Assembly (NCBI GenBank): GCA_017644045.1
Contig: JAEPMI010000010.1
Coordinates: 186,001-250,000 of the forward strand
Reading direction: 5' to 3'
Source of the DNA: Deltaproteobacteria bacterium
Lineage (GTDB): Bacteria; Myxococcota_A; Polyangia; Polyangiales; Houyiibacteriaceae
Length of the DNA stretch: 64,000 bases
The notes under the pieces are model-generated. The model did no database searches. It was not told where the DNA came from and saw only the letters and a program-made list of their open reading frames with translations. Both the position numbers and the translations under genes were made by a program. This document shows positions 16,483-26,315 of the stretch, one piece after another. Position 1 is the first letter of the stretch. Each line of letters starts with the position of its first letter.

Positions 16483-17292
16483 ATGCGCTCGTTTGCCATC
16501 CTCGCCGCCCTCGCTTCTCTGGCCTTGGCGCTCGCGCCCCCGAGCGCTCCAGCGCAGCAGCCGGGCGTCGTCGTCGAGCGCGTCCGTGCGCCGATCGAAC
16601 CCACCGTCGACGTCGGTGACCGCCTCATCACCATCGTCCGCGTCGATCTCGCCCGCTATCGGCTCCGGATCCTGACCGCCGAGCGACACGGGGGCCGCCG
16701 GACCGTGCCGGGCTGGGTGCGCGACCATCACCTGGGCGGGGCGATCAACGCGGGCATGTTCCTGCCCTCGGGGCGGAGCGTGGGCTTCATGATGCAGGAC
16801 GGCGACGTCGTCTCGAACCGGCGGGTCTCCAAGTACCGCGGTGTGGTCGGCTTCGATCCGCGACGGAGCACCCTCGATCCGCTGGCGCTCGGCGGGCGCG
16901 GCTGCGGCCCCGAGATCGACGGGATGGCCCGGCGCTACCGCAACGTCCTCCAGGCCTATCGCGTGCTCGACTGTCGCGGGCGGGCGGTCCAGTGGCCGAC
17001 CCGGAAGCGCTACAGCGCCGCGGCCTTTGGCGTCGACGCCGATGGGAAGGCCGTCTTCGTGCACAGCCGCACGCCCTACCAGATGACCGTCTTCAGCCGG
17101 ATGCTCGCCGAACCGAGCCTGCGACTCCGCGGCCTCATCTACATGGAGGGTGGCCCCGAGGCGTCCCTCGTCGTGAACGCCGAAGGACAGACGGTCCGTG
17201 CCCTCGGCAGCTACGAGGACGGCTTCAACCCGAACGACGACAACGACGAGTTCTGGGAGGTCCCGAACGTGATCGCCTTCGAGCCCCGCTGA
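16483..17292 (+). CDS. phosphodiester glycosidase family (DUF2233/NAGPA-like) secreted protein
   Basis: 269 aa with a signal peptide (AILAALASLALALAPPSAPA, cleavage near AQQ). The mature part resembles NAGPA-type phosphodiester glycosidases, which remove N-acetylglucosamine from a phosphodiester: the GGAINAGMFLPSG segment near residue 80, SAAAFGVDADGKAVFVHS, and GLIYMEGGPEASLVVN near residue 215. Probably periplasmic. Convergent with the SGNH hydrolase gene, only 6 bp between stops. Exact substrate cannot be told from sequence. Confidence 0.82.
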   Translation: MRSFAILAALASLALALAPPSAPAQQPGVVVERVRAPIEPTVDVGDRLITIVRVDLARYRLRILTAERHGGRRTVPGWVRDHHLGGAINAGMFLPSGRSVGFMMQDGDVVSNRRVSKYRGVVGFDPRRSTLDPLALGGRGCGPEIDGMARRYRNVLQAYRVLDCRGRAVQWPTRKRYSAAAFGVDADGKAVFVHSRTPYQMTVFSRMLAEPSLRLRGLIYMEGGPEASLVVNAEGQTVRALGSYEDGFNPNDDNDEFWEVPNVIAFEPR

Positions 17293-17298
17293 AACCGA

Positions 17299-18447
17299 TC
17301 AGCGGAGGATGGCCGCGGCGAGCGCGTCACCCAGCCGCTCGTAGCCGGCGTCGGTGAAGTGGACCCGGTCCCCGAGCGCGAGCCCTTCGGCCATCCAGCG
17401 CTCCATCGAGAGGGGCCCACCCATCCAGGCGAGCGTGTCGAAGAAGGCGCAGCCTGCGGCGTCCGCTTCGATGCGCTGGGCTTCCACGATCTGCTCGAGG
17501 CGGGGGCGGGGCCGCAGCGTTCCGTCACGCCGTTCGCGCGGCCAGTCGCCGGGGCCGACCAGCAGACACGACGCTCGCGGGGAGCGGCGCTTCCAGCGAC
17601 CGATGACCTCGCGAAGCCGCTGTCGGTAGCGGTCGATGGGCACGCGCCCGTCGATGCTCTCGTTGGTGCCGTAGGCGAGGATCCACAGGTCGGGGCGCCG
17701 GTTCTCGAGGGACGGCTCCAACGTGCGCTCGCGCCAACGCAGCTGGTTGCGCACTCGCGCGCCGGGGACGCCGAAGTTGTCGACGACCGCGCCGCTCTCG
17801 CGCTCGGCGACGACACCGAATACCCGCACGTCGCCCTCGACCTCGATGCGAGCTCGGCGCGCTTCCCCGAGCTCGGCGATCACGACCCCGTCATCGCCCG
17901 CGGTGTCGACGAGCTGGTCGGTGCCCGTCCGGATCCGGAGCCGTCCCCCGCCAGGGCGTCGACGCAAATGGACCGAGATTCGGGCTGGGCTCTCGAGGCG
18001 CACGGTCGCGCGGGCGCCGGTGCTGCCGTCGAGCGCGATGCCGGCGAGGCCGTAGTCGTCCAGCGGCGGCGTGCGCCCCCGAGCCACCCTGCCCTCCCAG
18101 CCGGTGCCGCCGTAAATGGCTCGCTGGTGATCGTAGAAGGGAAAGGGCTGCGCGGGGATGATCCAGCCGGGGCCGCCGTCGCCGCACTTGCGCTGCAGGT
18201 GGGTTCGCAGCCGGTTCGGGAGGACGTCGGGGGCGGTGTGGCTGGCGCCGTAGAACGAAACGCGGGCGAGTCGCTCGCCGCGGGCAGCCTCTTCGCAGGC
18301 CTGGCGAAAGTGGGCGTAGGGGCTCGGAGGCTGGGCGGGTGCCGGGAGGGTGGCGGCGAGCAGCAACAGTGGAGCGAGCCAGCGGAGCACGGCGCGGGAA
18401 CGTGGGCGGCGCGGGCGCGCATTCCGGTTGGGGTCGGGCACGGGCAC
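17299..18447 (-). CDS. SGNH/GDSL-like hydrolase, exported
   Basis: About 382 aa. A GTG at 18447 gives a basic N-region and one hydrophobic segment (LRWLAPLLLLAATLPAPAQ), a signal peptide or anchor. Starts further upstream (ATG 18558) would overlap the kinase gene by 68 bp. The VSFYGASHTAPDVLPNRLR segment near residue 65 matches the SGNH nucleophile block with Ser in GASH; LAYGTNES (Gly-Thr-Asn block) and VHFTDAGYERLGDAL (Asp-His block) complete a plausible catalytic set. SGNH enzymes of this kind deacetylate or de-esterify polysaccharide or lipids; substrate unknown. Last gene of a minus-strand run. Confidence 0.75.
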   Translation of the reverse strand: MPVPDPNRNARPRRPRSRAVLRWLAPLLLLAATLPAPAQPPSPYAHFRQACEEAARGERLARVSFYGASHTAPDVLPNRLRTHLQRKCGDGGPGWIIPAQPFPFYDHQRAIYGGTGWEGRVARGRTPPLDDYGLAGIALDGSTGARATVRLESPARISVHLRRRPGGGRLRIRTGTDQLVDTAGDDGVVIAELGEARRARIEVEGDVRVFGVVAERESGAVVDNFGVPGARVRNQLRWRERTLEPSLENRRPDLWILAYGTNESIDGRVPIDRYRQRLREVIGRWKRRSPRASCLLVGPGDWPRERRDGTLRPRPRLEQIVEAQRIEADAAGCAFFDTLAWMGGPLSMERWMAEGLALGDRVHFTDAGYERLGDALAAAILR

Positions 18448-18490
18448 GGGCGCGGGCGCGGGAGCCGGACTCGCCTTCGGCTTCGTCCGC

Positions 18491-21400
18491 CTAGTGCGCC
18501 ATCGGGACCGGCCGACCGGCCGCGATGGCTTCGAGGGCGGTCTCCGCGGCGGCGGCATAGTGGGCGTGGCCGTGCTCGTTGCCCATGCGGAGCACGCGCT
18601 GGAAGAGCGCGCGCGCCGACTCCTGATCGCCCAGCGAGTGGTCCACCATCGCGAGCATGTGCAGGCTCTGAATGGTGTCCCAGACGTAGTCGTGCTCTTC
18701 GGCGTGTCGGAGCGCCTCGGCCACGCGTTCGCGGCCCTGCGGGCTCTTGAGCTTCACCGCGTCGATGTACCCGAGCACCCGCATGTTGTTGTACTGGAGC
18801 TTCAGGAAGCCGTGCTCGCGGGTCAGGTCGTAGCTGTAGCGCAGCATCGCGAAGGCGCGCTTGAAGTCGCCCATCCGCATCAGCGTCTCGCCGATGTTGT
18901 GCGCGTTGACCGCGGCCTCGTAGGGGAAGCCGTACTCCTTCGCGAGGTCGAGCGCGCGGTAGGCCGAGTCGAGCGCCCGTTGCAGGTTGCCCGTCAGGAA
19001 GCTCACCAGCGAATCGGTCTTCCAGAGCTCGCACTCGACGATGCGTTCCGGCTGCGCCTCGAGCGTCGCCTCCACCCGCGCGAGCGCGTCGCGCGCCGCT
19101 GGTCCGTCGCCCTTGCCACCGTAGGCGAGCGCCAGCGGTAGCAGCGCGCGCCGCTGCGCGGTCATGTCGCCGGCGGCGACCGCGAGCTCGAGCGCTTCCT
19201 CGAGGAGGGTGGCGGCCTCTTCGTTGTCGCCGTTGCGCGCCCTGCCTTCGGCGCCGCCCCGCGCGATCTCACCGAGCAGCTCGACGTGGCCGGCGTTCTT
19301 CGCCACCTGCCGCGCCCGCTCGAACCAAGGGTCGGCTTCGGCGAAGCGGTTGGACGCGGTCAGCAACAGTCCCTTCGCGAGCGAGAAGCGCGCGACGTAC
19401 TCGTCGCGGCCGAGCCCCTCCGCGAGCTCGAGCGCGGGCTCGATCTTCTCCAGGCCCGTCTCCAGCTCGCGGCCGCGCAGGCAGAGCGCCGAGATGCGTC
19501 GGTGGAGCTCGAGCGTTCGCTCGCGGTCGGGCGACGGAGACTGGCCGATCATCTCGATGGCCTTGCCGAGCGCGGCGACGGCGCCCGCCAACGCGAACTC
19601 CCCCTCGAGCCGGTCCGCGGCGCGAACCAGATAGTCGATGGCTCGGGCGCGCTTGCCCGCCTCGCGATAGTGGTGCGCCAGCCGCTCCGCGAGCTCGTCC
19701 AGGTGCTCCGGATAGGTCTGCTCGAAGGCCTCGGCGACCTGCGCGTGCAGCGTCCGGCGCGCGTCGAGCGGGAGCTGGCTGTGCACGATCTCCGGCACGA
19801 GCTGGTGCGCGAAGCCGAGCTCCTCGGCGCCCGTCATCAGCAGGATGTCGCGCTCGATGAGCCCTTCGAGCAGCTCGCCGACGCGCTCGTTCGAGAGCTC
19901 CGCGACCCGCGCGATCATCGTCAGGTGGAAGCGGCCGCCGACCACCGCCGCGATGCGCAGCAGGTTCCGCTGCTCTTCGTCCAGCCGCGCGAGTCGGCCG
20001 GCGATGATGCCGCGGAGCGAGCGGGGCACCTCGACGCCCTGCCCTGCTTCGTAGATGGCCTTTCCGTGCCGGACCTCGACCGCCCCAGCTTCCTGTAGAG
20101 CGAGGAGATACTCCTCGACGTAGAGCGGGTTGCCCGAGCTCTTGAGCGCGATCTCGTGGAGCAGCTCGCTCGGTACCTCGTCCACACCGAGCCGGGCCCC
20201 GACGAGGCTCGCCACCTCGTCCTCCGAGAGCGGCCCGAGCTCGACCTCCACGTGATTGGGAAACCCCTCCCAGTCGAAAGGTGCGTCCGGCCGGTGCGCG
20301 ACCAGGATGATGATGCGACCGCCGGTCGGTGTCCGGGCCAACCGCTGGAGCAGCTGGAGGCTCTCGGCGTCGATCGCTTCGAGGTCGTCGAAGGCGAAGA
20401 CCGTGAGCCGGTCCTCCGCGAGCTTGGTGGCGATCCGTGCGATGGCGGCGCGCAGCGGTCGCTGCCCGGCGTCCGCGCCCTCCTCGACCTCCAGGCCGAG
20501 CGCCTTGGAGACGGCGTCCATCTCGGTCTTGCTCAGACCGAGCTCGCGCAGACGACCGACCTTCTCCGCGATCTCCGCGGGGCTCTCGAGGTCCCCGACG
20601 CCCACGATCTCTCGCAGCAGCGCCTGGCACGCGGAGAGCGGCACGTCCTTCGCGTTCGAGGGTACGCGCGTGACGATCATACCGACGTCGTTCTGGCCGA
20701 GCCGCACGCGCCGCATCGTCTCGAGGATCAAGCGGGTCTTGCCGCTGCCGGCATCACCGATGATCGAGAGCAGGGTCTGCTTGCCTCGGGCGCCGTTCGC
20801 GAGGGCCTCGCCGATGCGGCGCAGCTCGCCGCGACGGCCGACGAAGCGGCCGAAGGCCTCCGCCAGGTCGCGCTCGGCCACCAGCTCGTGCGCCTTGTCG
20901 TCGAGACGCAGGAGGTCGAAGAAGCGCCGGCTGGCCTTGGCCGCCACCGGCGACATCAACGCTCGGCCGGGCTTCGCACGCGCCACCAGGTCGGTGACCT
21001 GGCTCAGCAGCTTCTGATAGGCCTCGTTCTTCCGAATGGTGCCGTCCGCCTCGACGACGATGCGCCCCGCGTGCAGTCCCATCCGTAGCCCTGCGTCCGG
21101 GAACGCCTCGGGCAGGTGCAGCGCCAGGCGCGCCGCGGTCTCGGTGTCGCGACCGTCGGGCTCGACCAGGCCGAAGAGCATGTAGCGGACGTCGCCGGTG
21201 TCCTCGACGATCTGGCCGCCAGCGCGCTCGAGCAGCGGCTTGATGAGGGGCGGTCGCTCGGTGGTGCCGAGCGCCAACAACGTGACGTCGCGCCGCTCCG
21301 CACGGGGCGAGGTCTTCGCGCGACTCGCGCCGGTGGTCGAGACGTGCTCGCCGATCCCGGTGGCCGAGCGCGCGCTCGGCACTTCGGCCGGCGTGGACTC

Positions 21401-22474
21401 GTGCGGACCGGGGCGACCGGCGGAGGTCTCCATGTCGAAGGCGCGCCGGAGCCCGGTGTCGGTGCTCGTCGGCCCGCGCTTCTTCTTCCGGCCCTCGGAG
21501 AGCGCGCGGAGCTGGTCCAGATAGTTCGAGAGATCATGCGCACCAACGCGCTGCCCCGTGCCGTAGAGGAACTGGACCAGGTCCTCGTAGAAGCGCCCGG
21601 CGTCCTCGTGGCGCTCGGCCGGGTCCGGGCTCATCGCGCGAGAGACGATCGCGGAGAGCTCCTCCGGCACCTCGTCGCTGACCTCGGAGAGCGGCTTGGA
21701 CTCGCCGCTGCGGACACGCTGGAGGGTGTCGTAGGTGCTCGCCGCGAGGAAGGGACTGCGGCCCGCGAGGCACTCGTAGAGGACGGTGCCGAGCGAGAAG
21801 AGGTCGGTGCGCGCGTCGACCTCGCGACCGCGGGCCTGCTCGGGGGCCATGTAGGCGTACTTGCCCTTGAGCACACCGGCGGCGGTGCCCTCCTCGACGC
21901 TGCCCCGCGCCTTGGCGATGCCGAAGTCGGTCAGCTTCACCTCGCCCTCGTAGCTGACCATCACGTTCTGCGGGCTCACGTCGCGGTGGACGATGTGGAG
22001 CGGTTGCAGATCGGAGTCGCGGCGCCGGTGGGCGTAGTCGAGGCCCTTGGCGACCTCGCTGATCAGGTAGACGGCCAGCGGGACCGGCAGGGGCTTGTCG
22101 TACTTGCGGGCTCGGCGGAGGACGGTCGCGAGGTCCGAGCCGGCCACGTACTCCATCGCGATGAAGTAGGTGTCGTCCGCCCGGCCGAGGTCGAAGACCT
22201 GCACCACGTTGGCGTGCGAGAGGGTGACCGCGATCTTCGCCTCGTTGATGAACATCTCGACGAAATCGGGGTTCGACGAGAGCTCGGGCAGGATCCGCTT
22301 GATGACGAGGACCTTCTCGAAGCCCTCCACCCCGTGCGACTTCGCCTTGAACACCTCGGCCATGCCACCGCGAGCGAGGAGCTCGAGGAGCTGGTACTTG
22401 CCGTAGACGACGGGGGCGTGTTGCTGCACCTGATGGGAGACCGATCGCGGAGGGGTCGGCCCCGCCCCGCACAT
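18491..22474 (-). CDS. Ser/Thr protein kinase fused to cyclase-like, AAA ATPase and TPR regions
   Basis: About 1327 aa from ATG 22474 (ATG 22588 would add 38 non-homologous residues). Residues ~22-290: complete Hanks-type kinase with glycine loop LLARGGMAEV, VIKRI lysine, HRDVSPQN, DFGIAKA and APEQ. Residues ~390-560: a region resembling class III adenylate/guanylate cyclase domains (GLRMGLHAGRIVVE) but without an obvious metal-binding Asp pair, so probably regulatory. Residues ~565-880: AAA/STAND-type ATPase with Walker A GDAGSGKTR and Walker B TVFAFDDLEAID. Residues ~890-1327: TPR helices. Cytoplasmic signalling protein; partner unknown. Lies downstream of an ABC exporter pair (135-bp gap). 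Confidence 0.9.
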   Translation of the reverse strand: MCGAGPTPPRSVSHQVQQHAPVVYGKYQLLELLARGGMAEVFKAKSHGVEGFEKVLVIKRILPELSSNPDFVEMFINEAKIAVTLSHANVVQVFDLGRADDTYFIAMEYVAGSDLATVLRRARKYDKPLPVPLAVYLISEVAKGLDYAHRRRDSDLQPLHIVHRDVSPQNVMVSYEGEVKLTDFGIAKARGSVEEGTAAGVLKGKYAYMAPEQARGREVDARTDLFSLGTVLYECLAGRSPFLAASTYDTLQRVRSGESKPLSEVSDEVPEELSAIVSRAMSPDPAERHEDAGRFYEDLVQFLYGTGQRVGAHDLSNYLDQLRALSEGRKKKRGPTSTDTGLRRAFDMETSAGRPGPHESTPAEVPSARSATGIGEHVSTTGASRAKTSPRAERRDVTLLALGTTERPPLIKPLLERAGGQIVEDTGDVRYMLFGLVEPDGRDTETAARLALHLPEAFPDAGLRMGLHAGRIVVEADGTIRKNEAYQKLLSQVTDLVARAKPGRALMSPVAAKASRRFFDLLRLDDKAHELVAERDLAEAFGRFVGRRGELRRIGEALANGARGKQTLLSIIGDAGSGKTRLILETMRRVRLGQNDVGMIVTRVPSNAKDVPLSACQALLREIVGVGDLESPAEIAEKVGRLRELGLSKTEMDAVSKALGLEVEEGADAGQRPLRAAIARIATKLAEDRLTVFAFDDLEAIDAESLQLLQRLARTPTGGRIIILVAHRPDAPFDWEGFPNHVEVELGPLSEDEVASLVGARLGVDEVPSELLHEIALKSSGNPLYVEEYLLALQEAGAVEVRHGKAIYEAGQGVEVPRSLRGIIAGRLARLDEEQRNLLRIAAVVGGRFHLTMIARVAELSNERVGELLEGLIERDILLMTGAEELGFAHQLVPEIVHSQLPLDARRTLHAQVAEAFEQTYPEHLDELAERLAHHYREAGKRARAIDYLVRAADRLEGEFALAGAVAALGKAIEMIGQSPSPDRERTLELHRRISALCLRGRELETGLEKIEPALELAEGLGRDEYVARFSLAKGLLLTASNRFAEADPWFERARQVAKNAGHVELLGEIARGGAEGRARNGDNEEAATLLEEALELAVAAGDMTAQRRALLPLALAYGGKGDGPAARDALARVEATLEAQPERIVECELWKTDSLVSFLTGNLQRALDSAYRALDLAKEYGFPYEAAVNAHNIGETLMRMGDFKRAFAMLRYSYDLTREHGFLKLQYNNMRVLGYIDAVKLKSPQGRERVAEALRHAEEHDYVWDTIQSLHMLAMVDHSLGDQESARALFQRVLRMGNEHGHAHYAAAAETALEAIAAGRPVPMAH

Positions 22475-22609
22475 CTTTTGCAAGCATACATCGACACTTA
22501 CGTGTCTCGCACGTCCCAGGTGAGCTTCCGCGCACCGTGAGCCCGGCTCATGGCCGTTCGAGTCCGGTTCACCCCCGACATGGGCCACTCGATGGCCGCC
22601 CCGGTGCCC

Positions 22610-24451
22610 TCAGCTGGTTGCGGTCTGGAGCTTGTGGAGGCGCGCGTAGATCCCGCCCGCCGCGAGGAGCTCCTCGTGGGTGCCCTCCTCGGCCACCCGG
22701 CCCTGGTGCATGACGATGATGCGGTCGGCCTCGCGGATGGTGGAGAGGCGATGGGCCACGACGATGGCGGTCCGGCCCTCGAGCGCCTCGCGCGCGGCGA
22801 GCTGCAGCCGATGCTCGGTCTCCGAGTCCACGTTGGCGGTGGCTTCGTCGAGAATGATGCGGTCCACGTCCCGATAGAGCGCGCGCGCGAAGGCCAGGAG
22901 CTGCCGCTCGCCGGCGCTGAAGTTCTGGCCGCGCTCGTCGACGCGCCCGTCGAGACCACCGCGCTTCCGCACCAGGTCCGCCGCGCCGGTGCGCTCGAGC
23001 GCCTCCCAGAGCCGGTCGTCGTCCGGAGCGAGCTCGCCGAGGGCGAGGTTCGCGCGCAGCGTGCCGCTGAAGAGGAAGACGTCCTGGGGCACGACCGCGA
23101 AGCTGCGGCGGAGCGCCTTGGCGTCCCAGTCGCGGACGTCCTTGCCGTCGACTCGGAGTGATCCTTCCTCGAGCTCGTAGAGCCGGAGGAGCAGCGAGGT
23201 CAGCGTCGTCTTGCCGCTGCCGGTCGCGCCGACCAGCGCGACGTGCTCGCCGGGCCTCACCGCGATGGAGACCTCGTGGAGCACCGGGTGTCCGTCGCGG
23301 TAGGCGAAGGTCACGTCCTCGAAGGCGACCGCGGCCTCTTCCTCGACGACCGGCCGGTCGCCCGGGCGATGGGGCGCGTCGTCCTCGTCGGTGTCGAGCA
23401 GCTGGAAGACGCGCTCGGCGGACGCGAGCGACGACTGGATGATGGTGTACTTCGTCGCGAGGTCCCGGATGGGCACGAAGAAGCGCTCGATGTAGTCGTA
23501 GAAGGCCACGACGGTGCCGACGTAGAGCGCGCCCTCGGCGCCGGCGCTGACCCAGCCCGCGCGGACGGCGGCGAAGTAGAGCACCAGCGCCACGCAGGCG
23601 ACGCTGATCGACTGCACGACCGAGTAGAGGAGCGCGTCGTAGCGGATCGAGCGGTAGTTCGCGTCGCGGTAGGCGGCGTTGATGTCCTTGTACTCGTCCG
23701 CGCATTCCTTCTCGCGGCCGAAGGCCTGCACCACGCGGACGCCGTTGACCTGCTCGGCGAGGTAGGCGTTGAGCTGCGCGACCCGGGTGCGGATGTCGCG
23801 GAACGCCGAGCGCGCGCGCTTGCGGAAGAGGTTCACCAGGAGCGCGAGCGGCGGCAGCGCGGTGAAGGCCACCAGGCTCAGCTGCCAGTCGAGCAGGAGC
23901 ATCGCGACGACGATGCCGACGAGCGTGATCAGATCGGTGATCGCCGTGACCGCGCCCGAGGCGAAGAGCTCGGCGAGCGAGTCGATGTCGTTGGTCACCC
24001 GGGTGACCACGCGGCCGACGGGGGTCCGATCGAAGTAGCCGACGCGCAGCCGCTGGATCTTCCCCATGACGTCGCCCCGCAGGTCGGCCGTGCATTTTTG
24101 ACCTGCGAGTTGCATCAGATAGGTCTGCGCGAAGCGCACCACGAACTCCGCGGCGAGCGCCCCGGCGAAGAGGTAGACGACCTGCATCAGGGCGCCCTCG
24201 CTCTTCTCCACCACGACCGAGTCGATGCCCCGCTTGAGCAGGTAGGGCTGAACGAGCCCCATCAGCGACGAGAGCGGCATCAGGATCATCGCCGCGATGA
24301 AGAGCCACTTGTGCGGCTTGGCGTAGGGGAGCAGGCGCTTCAGCAGCGCGAGGTCGTAGTGGCGCTCGGCCTGCTCGGCCTGGGCGCTGGTGAGCAGCCG
24401 CGCGCGGCTCTCGGCGCGCTTCGTCTCCGGTGTGGCCTTCGAGTCGCTCAT
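22610..24451 (-). CDS. ABC exporter half-transporter with consensus ATPase site residues, partner B
   Basis: 613 aa: N-terminal six-helix membrane domain (residues ~50-340) and C-terminal nucleotide-binding domain. Walker A GATGSGKTTL, Walker B with catalytic Glu (IILDEATANVD) and the H-loop VVAHRLS are canonical; the signature is the divergent FSAGERQ rather than LSGGQ. Overlaps the stop of the partner gene by four bases (ATGA), so a heterodimer is very likely. Type IV (MsbA-like) exporters of this kind move lipids, peptides or drugs outward; substrate unknown. Confidence 0.92.
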   Translation of the reverse strand: MSDSKATPETKRAESRARLLTSAQAEQAERHYDLALLKRLLPYAKPHKWLFIAAMILMPLSSLMGLVQPYLLKRGIDSVVVEKSEGALMQVVYLFAGALAAEFVVRFAQTYLMQLAGQKCTADLRGDVMGKIQRLRVGYFDRTPVGRVVTRVTNDIDSLAELFASGAVTAITDLITLVGIVVAMLLLDWQLSLVAFTALPPLALLVNLFRKRARSAFRDIRTRVAQLNAYLAEQVNGVRVVQAFGREKECADEYKDINAAYRDANYRSIRYDALLYSVVQSISVACVALVLYFAAVRAGWVSAGAEGALYVGTVVAFYDYIERFFVPIRDLATKYTIIQSSLASAERVFQLLDTDEDDAPHRPGDRPVVEEEAAVAFEDVTFAYRDGHPVLHEVSIAVRPGEHVALVGATGSGKTTLTSLLLRLYELEEGSLRVDGKDVRDWDAKALRRSFAVVPQDVFLFSGTLRANLALGELAPDDDRLWEALERTGAADLVRKRGGLDGRVDERGQNFSAGERQLLAFARALYRDVDRIILDEATANVDSETEHRLQLAAREALEGRTAIVVAHRLSTIREADRIIVMHQGRVAEEGTHEELLAAGGIYARLHKLQTATS

Positions 24452-26262
24452 GGCCGCGACTCCCGCGCGTCGTCCTCGGTGATGGCGAGCTCCGCCTCGA
24501 GCTGCTGTCGCTCGGCGAGCGTCGAGTAGCGACCACCGGCAGCGCAGAGCTCCGCGTGCGTCCCGCGCTCGACGATGGCGCCGTCGTGGAGCACGACGAT
24601 GCTCTCACAGCGCGAGGCGGCGGCGACTCGGTGAGTGACGAGGATGAGCGTCCGCCCTTCCCCGGCTCGGTCCAGCGCACGGAGGATCTGCGCCTCGGTC
24701 CGTGCGTCGACCGCGCTCATCGGGTCGTCGAGCACGATGACCTGCGGCTCGTTGAGCAAGGCGCGGGCGAGCGCGATGCGCTGCTTCTGACCGCCCGAGA
24801 GCTGCACGCCGCGTTCACCGACGAGCGTCTCCATACCGTCGGGGAGCGTCTCGATCTCCTCGAGGATGCACGCCTCCTCGGCGGCGGACTCGATGCGCTC
24901 GCGGGCGTCGGGGCCGTCCGGGTCGTCCATACCGAAGGCGATGTTCCGCTCGACGGTCGTGCTGAAGAGGAAGGGCTCCTGCTGCGCGTAGCCGACCGCC
25001 CGCCGGAGCTCGCGCAGGTCGATGTCGGTCACGTCCTCGCCGTCGAGGAAGACCCGGCCCTTCGGGGTCGGCGCGAGCCTCGGCAGCAACGCCGCGAGAG
25101 TGCTCTTGCCGGAGCCGACGGTCCCCATGATCGCGAGGGAGCCCTTCGCCGGCACCTGGAGATCGACGCCCTTCAGGATGGGCACCTCCTCGCCGTCCTC
25201 CCGCACCGAGTACTCGAGGTGGTCGACCGACATCGCGCCGGGACCGGTCGGCACCACCGTGCCTTCGCTGTGGACTTCCGGTTCGGCGTCGAGAATCGCG
25301 CGCACCCGGTCGTAGCCCGCGCGACCGCGCTGGACGACGCTCAGCAACCAGCCCAGCGCGAGCGTCGGCCAGACCAGCTGCGCGAGGTAGGCGTTGAAGG
25401 CCGCGAGCTCGCCGACCGTGAGCCGCTCGGCGAGCACCATCTCGCCGCCCTTCCAGATCACGATCAGCGTCCCGAGCGACGCGACCAGCAGGAGCATCGG
25501 CCACATGAAACCGCGCAGGACGACGAGCCGCATGCTCGCGTCGACCGCGGCCTGATTGGCCTCGTCGAAGCGGCGCTGCTCGGCGTCCTCGATCGCGTAG
25601 GCGCGAACGACGCGGACGCCCGCCAGGTTCTCCTGGGCCACGTCCGCGAGCTTCGCGAGCGCCTCCTGGTGCTCGCGGCTCCGGAGGTAGAGCCGCTTCC
25701 CGAAGAAGCGCGCCAGGAAGATGATCATCGGGAACGGCGCCATCGCGTAGAGCGTCAGCTCGGGGCTGAGCGCGAGCATCAGCGCGATCGCGCCGCCGAA
25801 GGCGAAGATCGAGTCGACGACCCGCAGCACGCCGAAGCCGACCAGGAGCCGCACCTGCCCCAGGTCGCTGGTGGCCCGGCTCATGATCTCGCCGGTCGCC
25901 ATCTTTCGGAAGAAGGTGGGGCCGAGCCGGTGGACGTTGTCGATGAGCTCGTTGCGCAGGTCGTACTCGACGTCGCGGCCGACGTTGAAGACCTCGATCC
26001 GCGAGCGGGTGCGGAAGATCCACAGGCCCGCCGCGATCGCCATGACCGTCAGCGCCGCCGACCGGACCTTGTCGAACGTGCCGCCCTCGAGCGCGTCGAT
26101 CGCGCCCTGCAGCACCCACGGGATCGCCTTGTCGAAGGCGTTCGTGAGCAGCAGGAGCAGCACCCCAAACGCCAAGCGGCCCTCGTAGGGCCGCAGGTAG
26201 GCTCGGAGGCGCTTGTCCCCCCTCTCGGAGGGGGACGCGCTCGTGTCGGAAGGGGAAGCCAT
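24448..26262 (-). CDS. ABC exporter half-transporter with degenerate Walker B, partner A
   Basis: 604 aa, same layout as its partner. Walker A GTVGSGKSTL and signature LSGGQKQR are canonical, but the residue after the Walker B Asp is Asp, not Glu (VIVLDDPMSAVD), which usually abolishes hydrolysis. Paired with the partner's FSAGE signature this makes one degenerate and one active ATP site, as in BmrCD, LmrCD and TM287/288. The switch-loop His is present (LVTHRVA). First gene of the coupled pair, 53 bp after the matrixin gene. Confidence 0.92.
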   Translation of the reverse strand: MASPSDTSASPSERGDKRLRAYLRPYEGRLAFGVLLLLLTNAFDKAIPWVLQGAIDALEGGTFDKVRSAALTVMAIAAGLWIFRTRSRIEVFNVGRDVEYDLRNELIDNVHRLGPTFFRKMATGEIMSRATSDLGQVRLLVGFGVLRVVDSIFAFGGAIALMLALSPELTLYAMAPFPMIIFLARFFGKRLYLRSREHQEALAKLADVAQENLAGVRVVRAYAIEDAEQRRFDEANQAAVDASMRLVVLRGFMWPMLLLVASLGTLIVIWKGGEMVLAERLTVGELAAFNAYLAQLVWPTLALGWLLSVVQRGRAGYDRVRAILDAEPEVHSEGTVVPTGPGAMSVDHLEYSVREDGEEVPILKGVDLQVPAKGSLAIMGTVGSGKSTLAALLPRLAPTPKGRVFLDGEDVTDIDLRELRRAVGYAQQEPFLFSTTVERNIAFGMDDPDGPDARERIESAAEEACILEEIETLPDGMETLVGERGVQLSGGQKQRIALARALLNEPQVIVLDDPMSAVDARTEAQILRALDRAGEGRTLILVTHRVAAASRCESIVVLHDGAIVERGTHAELCAAGGRYSTLAERQQLEAELAITEDDARESRP

Positions 26263-26315
26263 CGGGGAAGCGACGCCCGCGAACGGGCGCCGTCCCCCTC
26301 TGTCGCGTCAGATGC

